From positions 310,001 through 374,000 of the forward strand of contig CAWIQE010000019.1 in assembly GCA_963838155.1 (NCBI GenBank): a stretch of 64,000 nt of DNA, written 5' to 3'. A model generated the notes under the pieces. That model was not told the DNA's origin. It made no database searches and was given only the letters and a program-made list of their open reading frames with translations. A program made the translations under genes and the position numbers. Of this stretch, positions 35,957-45,472 are shown piece after piece (the stretch's first letter is position 1; each line of letters begins with the position of its first letter). Source of the DNA: Pararhizobium_B sp963838155 (GTDB lineage: Bacteria; Pseudomonadota; Alphaproteobacteria; Rhizobiales; Rhizobiaceae).

Positions 35957-36448
35957 TCAGCAGAGCGAATCGATCTCCGGGTCGGACAGCATGCTCGGGA
36001 TGACCGTGACGGGAATCGGGAAGACCGCGCCGCGGCCGGCGATGGACGCGACCAGCGGTCCCGGCCCTTCCTTGGAGACGCCCGCGGCGAGGACGAGGAT
36101 CGCGATGTCGCGGTCTTCCTCGATCAGTTCGTGGATCTGCTCGGCGGGGTTGCCGATCTTGACGACGAGCTCGGGGTCTATGCCGATCGTCTCGCGCACC
36201 GACTGCGCTTCCTTCGCGAGCGTCGATTCCGCTTCCTCCATGGCCTCCGCCTTCATGATTTCCTCGACGCCCAGCCAGTGCTGGAATTCGCTGTCGCCGA
36301 TGACGAAGAGGAGGACGAGGGCCCCGCCGGAATTGCGCGCGCGCATTGCGGCGTAGCGGACGGCGCGATTGGCCTCCGGCGTCCCGTCGATGATGACGAG
36401 AAACTTTCGGCGGTGTCCCTCCTGCCGGGACTGACGGGGTGAAACCAT
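35957..36448 (-). CDS. Universal stress protein family
   Basis: A 163-residue UspA-fold protein starting with a basic tail then KFLVIIDGTPEANRAVRYA, the family first strand. The ATP-binding G-2x-G-9x-G(S/T) motif is not clear, so it may belong to the non-ATP-binding class. Homologues stand next to trpS and nfuA in many rhizobia. Function beyond general stress association is unknown. Confidence 0.87.
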   Translation of the reverse strand: MVSPRQSRQEGHRRKFLVIIDGTPEANRAVRYAAMRARNSGGALVLLFVIGDSEFQHWLGVEEIMKAEAMEEAESTLAKEAQSVRETIGIDPELVVKIGNPAEQIHELIEEDRDIAILVLAAGVSKEGPGPLVASIAGRGAVFPIPVTVIPSMLSDPEIDSLC

Positions 36449-36535
36449 GCGCTGACTTTGCCATCCGGCCCGGTCCGCGGCAAGCCGGGATCCCGAAGGC
36501 GGGTCCGTCTTGCTGCGGCTCAGGGGTTTCGGTCT

Positions 36536-37597
36536 TCAGATGAACCCGATGATGTCCTTGACATCCTTCATTGTTTTCTCGGCCAACGCTCCCGCGCGCT
36601 CTCCGCCGGCCTTGAGAACGGCATCGATGTGGCCGGGATCGGCCATCAGGCGGCGCATCTCGGCATTCACCGGAGAGAGCGTCTCGACCGCGAGCTCGGC
36701 GAGCGCGGGCTTGAAATCGGAGAACTGCCGGCCGCCGAACTCGGAAATCACCGATTCCCTGGTGCGGTCGCTCAATGCGGCGAAAATGCCGACGAGGTTG
36801 TCGGCCTCGGGGCGCCCCTTCAGTCCGTCGAGGTCGCCGGGCAGCGGCTCGGGATCCGTCTTGGCCTTGCGGATCTTGCGGGCGATCGCCTCGGCGTCGT
36901 CGGTCAGGTTGATGCGCGACAGGTCCGACACGTCGGACTTCGACATCTTCTTCGTTCCGTCGCGCAGGCTCATGACGCGGGGGGCCGGCCCCTCGATCAG
37001 CGGTTCGGTGAGCGGGAAATAGCCGGTCACCTTCTCCTCGCCGACCGTCATGTCGATGCCGAGGCCGGTCGCCGCGATGCGCTTCGAATAGTCGATGTTG
37101 AATTTCTGGGCGATGTCCCGCGTCAGTTCGAGATGCTGCTTCTGGTCGTCGCCGACGGGCACGTGCGTGGCGCGGTAGACGAGGATGTCGGCGGCCATGA
37201 GGGAGGGATAGGCGAGCAGGCCGAGCGAGGCGTTCTCGCGGTCCTTGCCGGCCTTGTCCTTGAACTGGGTCATGCGGTTCATCCAGCCGATGCGCGCGAC
37301 GCAGTTGAAGATCCAGGCAAGCTCGGCATGCTGGGGCACCGCGGACTGGTTGAACACGATGTGGCGCTGCGGATCGATGCCGGAGGCGAGGAAGGCGGCC
37401 GTGATGGCGCGAATCTGGCTCGGCAGGTCGTCATGGACGAGCTGGGCGGTCAGCGCGTGCAGGTCGACGACGCAGTAGATGCAGTCGTAATTGTCCTGCA
37501 GCGCGACGAATTTCTTCAGCGCTCCGAGATAGTTGCCGAGATGGAGATGGCCGGTGGGCTGGACGCCGGAAAAGACGAGTTCCTTGAAGCCTGACAT
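36536..37597 (-). CDS. trpS: Tryptophanyl-tRNA synthetase
   Basis: Class I synthetase charging tRNA-Trp, 353 residues. The HIGH-type motif is SGVQPTGHLHLGNYLGA near the N-terminus and the KMSKS loop is present as KKMSKSDVSD. The C-terminal helical domain is complete. It lies 103 bases downstream of murJ in the glnD-murJ-trpS run. Confidence 0.97.
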   Translation of the reverse strand: MSGFKELVFSGVQPTGHLHLGNYLGALKKFVALQDNYDCIYCVVDLHALTAQLVHDDLPSQIRAITAAFLASGIDPQRHIVFNQSAVPQHAELAWIFNCVARIGWMNRMTQFKDKAGKDRENASLGLLAYPSLMAADILVYRATHVPVGDDQKQHLELTRDIAQKFNIDYSKRIAATGLGIDMTVGEEKVTGYFPLTEPLIEGPAPRVMSLRDGTKKMSKSDVSDLSRINLTDDAEAIARKIRKAKTDPEPLPGDLDGLKGRPEADNLVGIFAALSDRTRESVISEFGGRQFSDFKPALAELAVETLSPVNAEMRRLMADPGHIDAVLKAGGERAGALAEKTMKDVKDIIGFI

Positions 37598-37700
37598 GTC
37601 GTTCCTCTCGCAGACTTGTGGAGGGCCTGCTCCTCGTTTGTGAATCGCGGCGGGTTATGCACGGGGCTTTCGCCTCTTGCAAGGGGGCCGGCCCCTCGCC

Positions 37701-39293
37701 TCACGCATCGCCCTTCGGCACGGTCTTGCGGGCGGCGCGGTCGCGGTCGAGGCCGCGCCGGATCATGCCCATGTCGGCGCCGCCGATGCCGAAGGCGAGC
37801 GCGAAATAGACGATCATCGCGCCGGCGATCAGGGCCCCGAGCGCCGGGACCTGGACGAGGATCGAGGTCTGCGGCGTGAGGTAGGGTTCGGCGAGGGGAA
37901 GCGCGAAATGGAGGGCGACGCCCATCGCCAGCGCCGACGCCGCCAGTCGCGGCAGCCGGCGCATCAGGTGGCCGTCCCACTCCCAGTGACCGCGGCGGGC
38001 GAGCGTCGTCAGGAGCAGCGTCGCGTTGATCCAGCCGGCGCTGGCCTCGGCGGCGGCGATGCCCGCCTCGGCGATGCGCGGAAAGAGGGTCAGGGCCAGC
38101 GTCACGTTGACGACGACGGAAATGCCGGCGAACAGCATCGGCGTGCGGGTGTCCTCGCGGGCGAAATAGCCGGGCGTGAACGCCTTGATCATGACGAAGG
38201 CCGGCAGGCCGAGGCCGAAGACCGAAAGGGCCCGCGCGACGGAGTGGGTGGTCGCGGGCGAGAAGGCGCCGCGCTCGTAGAGGACCCGGACGATCTCCGG
38301 CGACATGACCCAGATCGCGGCGGCGGCGGGAAGCGTGAGGAAGAGGGCGAATTCCAGCGAACGGTTCTGCAGGTTCGCGGCGTCGCGCATGTGCCCCGCC
38401 TTCAGTGCCCGCGCGAGTTCGGGCAGGAGCACCACGCCGACGGCGATGCCGACGACGCCGAGAGGGAGCTGGTAGACCCGGTCGGCATATTGCAGCACGG
38501 AGATGGCGCCGGGCTTGGACGAGGCGATGATCTGCCCGATCACGAGATTGATCTGGGTGATGCCGCCGGTGGCGGCCGCCGGGACAGCCAACGCAAGGAG
38601 ACGGCGGACGTTGCGCGTCAGCCGCGGGCGGCGGAACCCGATCGCGATGCCGGCCCGCCGCACGGCGAGGGTGACGATCGACAGCTGGAGGACGCCGGCG
38701 ACCAGCACGCCGCCCGCCATGGCATGCGCCGTCGCGCGCCCGCCGAGACCGGCAAGCAGCGCGTGGCCGAGGACGGCGATGAGGACGACGTTCAGGAAAA
38801 CGGGCGCGATGGCGGCGGCGAAATACCGGTGCAGCGAATTGAGGATGCCGCTCATCATCGCCGTCAGCGACATGCACATCAGGTAGGGGAACATGATGGC
38901 GGCAAGGCGCACGGTCAGGTGGAACTTCTGCGGATCGTCGAAGCCCGGGGCGATGACCGTCTCGACCAGCAGCGGCATGGCGAGTTCCATGACGATCGTC
39001 AGGACGAGAAGGACCGTGAAGAGAACGCCGAAGACTTCTTCGGAGAAGCGGCGGGCGCCCTCCTCGCCGCCTGCCTCGATCTCCTTGGCGAAGAGCGGAA
39101 CGAAGGCGGCGTTGAAGGCGCCTTCGGCGAACAGCCGGCGAAAGAGGTTCGGGAAGCGGAAGGCGGCGTAGAACGCATCGGCCATCGGGCCGGCGCCAAG
39201 GGCGGCCGCCATCAGCGTCTCGCGCGCGAAGCCGAGCACGCGGCTGCCGAGCGTCGCGGAGCCGACGGTGGCGAACTTGCCGACGAGGCTCAT
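37701..39293 (-). CDS. murJ: Lipid II flippase MurJ
   Basis: MurJ flips lipid II across the inner membrane for peptidoglycan synthesis. The 530-residue protein has about 14 hydrophobic helices, starting MSLVGKFATVGSATLGSRVL, with the conserved RVLGFARETLMAAALGAG and NLFRRLFAEGAFNAAFVPLF. It follows glnD by 25 bases, the usual alphaproteobacterial order. Confidence 0.96.
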   Translation of the reverse strand: MSLVGKFATVGSATLGSRVLGFARETLMAAALGAGPMADAFYAAFRFPNLFRRLFAEGAFNAAFVPLFAKEIEAGGEEGARRFSEEVFGVLFTVLLVLTIVMELAMPLLVETVIAPGFDDPQKFHLTVRLAAIMFPYLMCMSLTAMMSGILNSLHRYFAAAIAPVFLNVVLIAVLGHALLAGLGGRATAHAMAGGVLVAGVLQLSIVTLAVRRAGIAIGFRRPRLTRNVRRLLALAVPAAATGGITQINLVIGQIIASSKPGAISVLQYADRVYQLPLGVVGIAVGVVLLPELARALKAGHMRDAANLQNRSLEFALFLTLPAAAAIWVMSPEIVRVLYERGAFSPATTHSVARALSVFGLGLPAFVMIKAFTPGYFAREDTRTPMLFAGISVVVNVTLALTLFPRIAEAGIAAAEASAGWINATLLLTTLARRGHWEWDGHLMRRLPRLAASALAMGVALHFALPLAEPYLTPQTSILVQVPALGALIAGAMIVYFALAFGIGGADMGMIRRGLDRDRAARKTVPKGDA

Positions 39294-39318
39294 CGGGCGG
39301 CACCGGCCGCGGAGGGCG

Positions 39319-42186
39319 TCACGACAGCTCGACCTTCGCCTTGCGGGTCGCCGCCTCGGCTCTCTTCGAGACGGCGGACGGCGCGATGATGCCGGAGGGC
39401 ATGCGGTCGCGAACGTCCTCGCCTTCGCCCGCCATCACCGCCTTCAGCCGGGCGACGGTGTTGGCCTGCCGGTTCTCGTTGGTGATCTTGTGCCCGAAAA
39501 GGTCCGTGACGTAGAACGTGTCGATCACCTTCTCGCCGAAGGTCGTGATGTGCGCGGACGCGATGTCGAGGGAGAGGTCGGAAATCACCGCGGTGACCTC
39601 CGAAAGCAGTCCCGGGCGGTCCAGGCATTCGATCTCGATGACGGTGAACTTGTTCGAGAGGCTGTTGGAGATCGTGACGGCGGGTGCGACCCGGAAGGCC
39701 TTGGTCTTGCGGCGGGAGCGCGCCTTGCTCGCGATGACGTCGGGCAGGCGCTTGCGTCCGGCGAGCACGTTTTCGATCATGCGGCCGATCTGGCCGGCCC
39801 GGCGCAGCTCGTCCTCGTCGTCGCCGAACTCGCGGTTGACGAGGATCGTGTCGAGGGCGCGGCCGTCCGAGGTGGTGAAGATCTGCGCATCGGCGATGTT
39901 GGCGCCCGACGCCGCGCAGGCTCCGGCGATGATCGTCAGGAGGCGCGGATGGTCGGGCGCCAGCACCGTGATCTCCGTTATGGCGTGGAAGGAATGGGTG
40001 CGCACCATGGTCGCCAGGGCCTTGCCGGCCCGGTCCGATTCCAGGATGAAGTCGGCATGGCGAACCTGGTCCTCGTGCGCGACCGAGAGAAGATAGGGCT
40101 CGTAGTGCAGGTCGAGATAGCGCTCGCGTTCGGCCTCGTCCCAACCGGACAGCGCCTCGCGGAGCTCGGCCAGGGTCTGCTCGGCGCGCTGCTTGCGCGA
40201 GACGGCGGAGAAGCCGCCGGTGAGCACCACCTCGGTCTCGAAATAGAGGGTGCGGAGGAGCTGCCCCTTCCAGCCGTTCCACACGCCGGGCCCGACCGCG
40301 CGGATGTCGCAGCAGGTCAGGACCAGGAGCATCTGCAGCCGGTCGAGGGACTGGACGCGGTCGGAGAAGTCGTCGATCGTCTTGCGGTCGTTGAGATCGC
40401 GCGACTGCGCCGTCATGGACATCGTGAGATGTTCCTCGATCAGCCAGGCGACGTCCGCGGTCTGCTTGGCGGTCAGGCCGAGGCGCGGGCAAAGCTTGCG
40501 GGCGACCTTCGCGCCGGCGATCGAATGGTCTTCCGGCCGGCCCTTGGCGATGTCGTGCAACAGCACAGCGGCATAGAGCACCTCGCGGTCCTCGACCTCG
40601 GGCATCAGGCGGGTGGCGAGCGGATGGACGTCCTCCTCCTCGCCCTTCTCGATGCGGGACAGGACGTCCACGGTGCGCAGGAGGTGCTCGTCGACCGTGT
40701 AGTGGTGATACATGTTGAACTGCATCATCGAGACGATCCTGCCGAAATCCGGGATGAACCGGCCGAGCACGCCCGCCTCGTTCATGCGCCGCAGGATGAG
40801 CGCCGGATTGCGCCTCGACGTGAGGATGGACAGGAAGAGCCGGTTCGCCTCCTCGTTCTCGCGCAGGCCGGCGTTGATCAGCCGCAGGGAGCGCGTGACG
40901 CGCTTCAGCGCGTCGGGATGGAACTCCAGCCCGTGGATGTCGGCGAGATGGAACAGCCGGACGATGTTGACCGGGTCCTTCTTGAAGACGTCCGGGCCGG
41001 CGATGTTGATGCGCCCGCGGTCGTCGAGGAAATCGAGCGTGCCGGCGATCCTGCGCTCGCGCCGGGTGAACCGGCCGATGACGCCGCTCCAGCCGGGGGC
41101 TGCTTTCGCCTGCTCGTCCTCGAGGGCCGCGCAGAGGATCCGGGTCAGGTCGCCGACGTCCTTCGCCACGAGGAAATAGTGCTTCATGAAGCGTTCGACG
41201 GCGGACAGGCCGGGATGGTCCTGGTACCCGAGGCTCTCGGCGATCTCGCGCTGAATGTCGAAGGCGAGCCGCTCCTCGGCCTTCCCGGAAAGGAAATGCA
41301 TCTGGCAGCGGACCGCCCAGAGGAAATCCTCCGCCTTCTGCAGAAGCTTGAATTCCTTCCTCGACAGGACTCCGAGCCCGACCAGCTCCTCCGAGGAGCG
41401 GACGCGGTAATGGTACTTCGCGATCCAGAAGAGCGTGTTGAGGTCGCGCAGGCCTCCCTTGCCCTCCTTGACGTTCGGTTCGACGAGGTAGCGCGTGTCG
41501 CCGTCCTTCCGGTGGCGGGCGTCCCGCTCGGCCAGCTTGGCTGCGATGAAATCCGGGCCGGTGCCCTTGACCAGTTCGGCCTCGAAACGGGCGGAAAGTT
41601 CGTCGAACAGGGTCGCCTCGCCGCAAACCAGGCGCGCCTCGAGGACGGCGGTGCGTATCGTCATGTCGGCGCGTGCCTGGCGCAGGCACTCGTCGACGCT
41701 GCGCGTGGCATGGCCGACCTTCTGCCCCATGTCCCAGAGCATGTAGAGCATCCATTCGCAGATCTGCTCGGTCCAGGGCGTCGACTTGTAGGGCAGCAGG
41801 AAAAGAAGGTCGATGTCGGATCCCGGCGCCAGCGTCCCGCGGCCGTAGCCGCCGACGGCGGCGACCGCGATGCGTTCGGCGCTGGAGGGGGACGCGACCG
41901 GGTAGATGTGCCTGCTGGCGTAGCGGAAGATGGCGGTGACGAGCGTATCCTCGAGCCCGGAGATGCGTTCCGCGCAGGCGCTGCCGCCCCCGTCCTCGTC
42001 GAGCCGCAGGCGGGCGAGCCTGCGTCCCTCGGCGTCGACCAGCTTGAGGGTCTTCAGCACGTCCTGCCGGGCGCCGAGGCTGCTGCCGCCATGGGTCCGT
42101 GCGATCTCGTCGAGCGTGCGGTCGAGCGCTTCGGCGTCGACCACCGCCTCGGCGGTCCCTGAGTTCTTTGCGCGTGATGCGGTCAT
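39319..42186 (-). CDS. glnD: [Protein-PII] uridylyltransferase / uridylyl-removing enzyme
   Basis: GlnD senses glutamine and uridylylates or deuridylylates PII proteins. The 955-residue protein has the nucleotidyltransferase motif GGYGRG (112-117) and GSDID (122-126), an HD domain with His544-Asp545 in LLHDIAKG, and two C-terminal ACT domains (from about 730 and 840, for example ECLDRPGLLSEVTAVISDLS). All catalytic residues are intact, so both activities are expected. It heads the murJ-trpS run. Confidence 0.97.
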   Translation of the reverse strand: MTASRAKNSGTAEAVVDAEALDRTLDEIARTHGGSSLGARQDVLKTLKLVDAEGRRLARLRLDEDGGGSACAERISGLEDTLVTAIFRYASRHIYPVASPSSAERIAVAAVGGYGRGTLAPGSDIDLLFLLPYKSTPWTEQICEWMLYMLWDMGQKVGHATRSVDECLRQARADMTIRTAVLEARLVCGEATLFDELSARFEAELVKGTGPDFIAAKLAERDARHRKDGDTRYLVEPNVKEGKGGLRDLNTLFWIAKYHYRVRSSEELVGLGVLSRKEFKLLQKAEDFLWAVRCQMHFLSGKAEERLAFDIQREIAESLGYQDHPGLSAVERFMKHYFLVAKDVGDLTRILCAALEDEQAKAAPGWSGVIGRFTRRERRIAGTLDFLDDRGRINIAGPDVFKKDPVNIVRLFHLADIHGLEFHPDALKRVTRSLRLINAGLRENEEANRLFLSILTSRRNPALILRRMNEAGVLGRFIPDFGRIVSMMQFNMYHHYTVDEHLLRTVDVLSRIEKGEEEDVHPLATRLMPEVEDREVLYAAVLLHDIAKGRPEDHSIAGAKVARKLCPRLGLTAKQTADVAWLIEEHLTMSMTAQSRDLNDRKTIDDFSDRVQSLDRLQMLLVLTCCDIRAVGPGVWNGWKGQLLRTLYFETEVVLTGGFSAVSRKQRAEQTLAELREALSGWDEAERERYLDLHYEPYLLSVAHEDQVRHADFILESDRAGKALATMVRTHSFHAITEITVLAPDHPRLLTIIAGACAASGANIADAQIFTTSDGRALDTILVNREFGDDEDELRRAGQIGRMIENVLAGRKRLPDVIASKARSRRKTKAFRVAPAVTISNSLSNKFTVIEIECLDRPGLLSEVTAVISDLSLDIASAHITTFGEKVIDTFYVTDLFGHKITNENRQANTVARLKAVMAGEGEDVRDRMPSGIIAPSAVSKRAEAATRKAKVELS

Positions 42187-42242
42187 GGTTCGCTGGTTGG
42201 CTCGATTCTCGCGCTCAGGCTATAGCGGTTTTGCCGTCCGGA

Positions 42243-43700
42243 TTACAGGCGTTCGACCCGTTCAATGAACCAGTTGGTCAGTCGCGTCCAGACCTCGTCC
42301 TTTTCCGCGTGATCCTCGACGCCGTGCTCCAGGTTCGGATTGTCGTTCACCTCGATGACGAAGACGCCGTCGTCGGTTTCCTTGAGGTCGACGCCGTAGA
42401 AGCCGTCGCCGATGCACCGGGCCGCCCTCAGGCCCGTGTCGAGCACCTGCGGCGGCGCGTCGGCGAGCGCGAAAGCCTTGAAGCCGCCTTCGAGCGGCTT
42501 TCCGCCGGTGTCGTGCTTGATGATCTGCCAATGGCTCTTGGCCATGAGATACTGCACGGCGAAGAGCGGCTTGCCCCCGAGGACGCCGACCCGCCAGTCG
42601 AAGGCCGTGGGCATGAATTTCTGGGCGATCAGGAGGTCGGAATCCTCCAGCCAGGCCGACGCCAGGCTCTTGAGTTCCTCGAAGCTTCCGACCTTGCTGA
42701 CGCCGCGCGAGAAGGACGAATTGGGGATTTTCAGCACCATCGGAAAGTCGAGGATGTCGGCCGCCCTGACCAGGTCGTCCTCGCCGGCGATCATCACGGT
42801 CGCCGGAACCGCGATGCCGTTCTTGTCCATCAGTTCGTCGAGATAGACCTTGTTGGTGCAGCGGATCATCGACACCGGGTCGTCGATCACCGGCATGCCT
42901 TCCTGCTGGGCGCGCCGGGCGAAGCGATAGGTGTGGTTGGAGATCGAGGTCGTCTCGCGGATGAAGAGCGCATCGTAGTTCGCCAGGCGCGGCAGGTCCT
43001 TCTTGGTGATCGGCTCGACCTCGACGCCGAGGCGGGCGGCGATGCGCGCCCAGTGCTTGAGGCTCGCGATGGTCGACGGCGGCAGTTCCTCCTGCGGGTC
43101 GACGAGCGTGGCGAAGGAAAAGCGCGCCGGCGACTTCGCCTTGGGGTCCCTCCACTGGCGCGACGTGTAGCGCGCCATGCAATGGAAGAAGTCCCGCTTC
43201 TCCTCCTCGCCGAGCTTGGAAGGCGAGCCGAGGCCGATCCGCCCGATGGTCAGCCATTCGCCGCGCTTCAGCGTCACTTCCAGGATCGGCGCGCGGAACC
43301 AGTCGAAGATGAGCCGGGCGAAGCGCTCCAGCCTGTGGTCTGCGGTCATCCCGAAGAAGATCCGCAAGCGGGACGGATAGCCCTCGGAATGGCCGCGGAG
43401 CGCGCGGTTGAGGGCGTCCTCGAGCTCGGGCAACGCGTTTTCGTAGAGCTTCCGGGCCGACAGGTCGATGATCGTCTCGACGGATGGGATCACCCGCTGC
43501 CCGCGGGCGGCTGCCAGGAGCGAGGCGTAGTAGCCGCGGCTCTGGTAGGCGTAGGACCGCGACAGGTTGATGATGTTCGGCCGCGCGCCGCGGAACAGTT
43601 CCGGACGCGAGAGATAGTCCCTGCTGACGAGCACCTTGTGCTGGGTGGCGGCGTGATCGATGGAGGCCAGGCTGCTGGCCAGAATCACCCAGTCAGACAT
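42243..43700 (-). CDS. RLAN-domain RimK-type ATP-grasp ligase
   Basis: A 485-residue ATP-grasp enzyme of the RimK superfamily with an N-terminal RLAN-like region (from MSDWVILASSLASIDHAATQ) and a C-terminal ATP-grasp domain (about 285-480) containing FPMVLKIPNSSFSRGVSKV and the metal/ATP motif FVIEVNDNPNLEHGVED near residue 450. RimK-type enzymes form amide bonds between an amino acid or peptide carboxylate and an amine; the substrate here is unknown. ATG 43700 lies eight bases inside the end of the GNAT-C39 gene, so the two are translationally coupled. This pair recurs in Proteobacteria and was predicted to be an amidoligase system. Confidence 0.88.
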   Translation of the reverse strand: MSDWVILASSLASIDHAATQHKVLVSRDYLSRPELFRGARPNIINLSRSYAYQSRGYYASLLAAARGQRVIPSVETIIDLSARKLYENALPELEDALNRALRGHSEGYPSRLRIFFGMTADHRLERFARLIFDWFRAPILEVTLKRGEWLTIGRIGLGSPSKLGEEEKRDFFHCMARYTSRQWRDPKAKSPARFSFATLVDPQEELPPSTIASLKHWARIAARLGVEVEPITKKDLPRLANYDALFIRETTSISNHTYRFARRAQQEGMPVIDDPVSMIRCTNKVYLDELMDKNGIAVPATVMIAGEDDLVRAADILDFPMVLKIPNSSFSRGVSKVGSFEELKSLASAWLEDSDLLIAQKFMPTAFDWRVGVLGGKPLFAVQYLMAKSHWQIIKHDTGGKPLEGGFKAFALADAPPQVLDTGLRAARCIGDGFYGVDLKETDDGVFVIEVNDNPNLEHGVEDHAEKDEVWTRLTNWFIERVERL

Positions 43701-44808
43701 GAGGCTGCCGTCCCTCCAGAAACACGGCGGCGCGCAGGTTCGTGCGGCCGAAGCGGGAAATTCGTTCAAAAACGGCGTAGGGCACCGGAAGGTTCGCCGC
43801 GTCGGCGACGGTTTCTCCCGATTCCTCCTCCACCCACGGGTCGTGTATCATGATGTGGCGCCCGTCGTCGCCATGCGCAAGGACCCAGTGGGGCACCTTT
43901 TTGCCGAACATCAGGTAGCCGCTGACGAGGACCGCGACGAGCTTGCCGTCGGCGATGGCGGCGCGGACGTCGTTCAGGGAAAAGGGCGTGAAGTGGGTTT
44001 CGATCCGCATCTCCCCGACGCGTTGGCGGAAATCGATCTGCGCCAGTTCCATGACCTTGCGCTTTTCCGGGTTGCGCACGGTGTCGAGGAAGAGCAGGTC
44101 GGGCTGCGAACAGTATATTTCAGGCTCGAGGCCGTAGGTGCGGGCGGTGACGGCCAGTCCGAACGGCTCGCACCCGCCCGGGCCGGCGAGCATGAAGACC
44201 GTGGTCGCCTCCCTCCAGAGGCGGATTTCCCACAAGGGGTCCAGATAGGACGTCGACACGAAGCGGCCGAGCGCCATCAGCAGGCACGCCGAGCCGCAGG
44301 TGAAATCCGTCGTCTGCTCGTAGAAGGGCGCCTTTGCGACGGGGAACGCGGCGTCGTCGCGCACCAGCTTTTCCAGGCGCAGGGCCGCCATCCCGTCCTC
44401 GTAATAGTCGGGAATGCGGCCGATCTGCCGGTAGCCGGCCCGTCCGTAGAGGCCGATCGCGCCGTCATTGTCTTCGCGCACTTCCAGGCGAAGCATGATC
44501 CGGTCGTGGCGCTTGGCTGCGTCCTCGGCGGCGGCCAGGAGCTTCTTCCCGATCCCCCTTCCGCCGCGCTCGGGCGTCACTGCAAGCGAATAGAGCCGCG
44601 CCATGCCGGTGCCGGCGCGGAACAGGATCATGACGTAGCCGGCGACCGCACCGTCGATCTCGGCGACGAGCGTGGCCGCCGTCGGGCGGGCGATGAGGGC
44701 GCGGAACGACCGCCGCGATATCCGGTCGGTCGAAAAAACAGCCGCCTCGATGGCGGAAAGAGCGTCGATATCGTCGGCGGAGGCAGCGCGGATCCGCAGT
44801 GCGGACAT
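43693..44808 (-). CDS. GNAT acetyltransferase fused to C39-like cysteine peptidase
   Basis: A 371-residue two-domain protein. The N-terminal GNAT domain (about 1-150) has the acetyl-CoA loop RGGRGIGKK (81-89) and REDNDGAIGLYGRAGYR. The C-terminal domain (about 160-371) is a papain-like C39-type peptidase with Cys171 in DFTCGSACLL, His307 in PHWVLAHG and Asp323 in MIHDPW, a full putative triad. No ABC or membrane segments are present, so this is not a bacteriocin exporter. It overlaps the RimK-type ligase gene by eight bases. A role in making or trimming a peptide modification is inferred; no substrate gene is nearby. Confidence 0.87.
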   Translation of the reverse strand: MSALRIRAASADDIDALSAIEAAVFSTDRISRRSFRALIARPTAATLVAEIDGAVAGYVMILFRAGTGMARLYSLAVTPERGGRGIGKKLLAAAEDAAKRHDRIMLRLEVREDNDGAIGLYGRAGYRQIGRIPDYYEDGMAALRLEKLVRDDAAFPVAKAPFYEQTTDFTCGSACLLMALGRFVSTSYLDPLWEIRLWREATTVFMLAGPGGCEPFGLAVTARTYGLEPEIYCSQPDLLFLDTVRNPEKRKVMELAQIDFRQRVGEMRIETHFTPFSLNDVRAAIADGKLVAVLVSGYLMFGKKVPHWVLAHGDDGRHIMIHDPWVEEESGETVADAANLPVPYAVFERISRFGRTNLRAAVFLEGRQPHV

Positions 44809-44920
44809 GGAAAGCAACCGAATGTTTCGTGCTGCACCAACCGCAGCCTTCTTCACGCCCTCACGCGCCTAAATCATGGCCGAATTGCGGCGGCCGGCCC
44901 GTTGCGGCGGCCAGGCGCCG

Positions 44921-44957
44921 AAAAACGGAGGCGCCGTCCGGCGGCTGGCCGGACGGC
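44921..44957 (-). terminator. Terminator of the min operon and small ORF
   Basis: Eight bases after the stop of the small ORF, on the minus strand, GCCGTCCGG-N7-CCGGACGGC forms a perfect 9-bp stem followed shortly by GTTTTTC. It separates the min operon from the GNAT-C39 gene. Confidence 0.65.
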
Positions 44958-44964
44958 ACCTCGA

Positions 44965-45150
44965 TCATGCGGAGCGAGCCTCCTGGCCGGCGTGCCGGGC
45001 ATGCAGGCCGGCGGCCTGCTCGCAGACCTCGACGTGCTTGGCCAGCGCCTCGTTGGAGAGCACCGCGCTGATGGTGCGTATGTCGCGGTTCTGGAACTTC
45101 GGCATGTCCTGGAGTTCCTTGAGCCGCTCGAGAAGGGCTACCCGTGTCAT
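44965..45150 (-). CDS. Small unrecognised protein behind minE
   Basis: A 61-residue ORF with a strong AAAGGAG site six bases before ATG 45150, 58 bases behind minE and followed directly by a terminator hairpin, so it looks like the last gene of the min operon. The sequence is charged and predicted helical (MTRVALLERLKELQDMPKFQ) with no membrane segment and a His/Ala-rich tail (AGLHARHAGQEARSA). I recognise no family. A function in division-site placement is only suggested by position. Confidence 0.6.
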   Translation of the reverse strand: MTRVALLERLKELQDMPKFQNRDIRTISAVLSNEALAKHVEVCEQAAGLHARHAGQEARSA

Positions 45151-45208
45151 GCTCGTCTCCTTTGTTCGGCCGGCGGCCGCGGGCCGCCGGCGGTACCGTT
45201 CGACGCTC

Positions 45209-45472
45209 TCAGGCCGCCTTCATTCCGGCGTCCAGCGGAATTTCGATATCGACCTCGAGCGTCGAGACCTTCTCGCCGCGGTCCATCTTGACGTTGACCT
45301 TGTCGCGATCGACCTGGACGTGCTTGGCGATGACGTCGAGGATCTCCTCGCGCAGCTGCGCGACGAGATTGGAATGGGCCGCCGACGCCCTTTCGTGGGC
45401 AAGCAGCACCTGCAGGCGCTCGCGCGCCTTGGGCGCGGAGGTGTCCTTGTTGAAGAAGCGAAAAATATTCAT
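45209..45472 (-). CDS. minE: Cell division topological specificity factor MinE
   Basis: MinE stimulates the MinD ATPase and drives Min oscillation. The 87-residue protein has the membrane-targeting/anti-MinCD N-terminus MNIFRFFNKDTSAPKARERL and the dimerisation domain LREEILDVIAKHVQVDRDKV. Its ATG overlaps the minD stop by four bases. Confidence 0.96.
   Translation of the reverse strand: MNIFRFFNKDTSAPKARERLQVLLAHERASAAHSNLVAQLREEILDVIAKHVQVDRDKVNVKMDRGEKVSTLEVDIEIPLDAGMKAA

Noticed and set aside
43693..44808. GNAT-C39 protein as a bacteriocin exporter peptidase
   Set aside because: It lacks ABC ATPase and membrane domains and has a GNAT domain instead.
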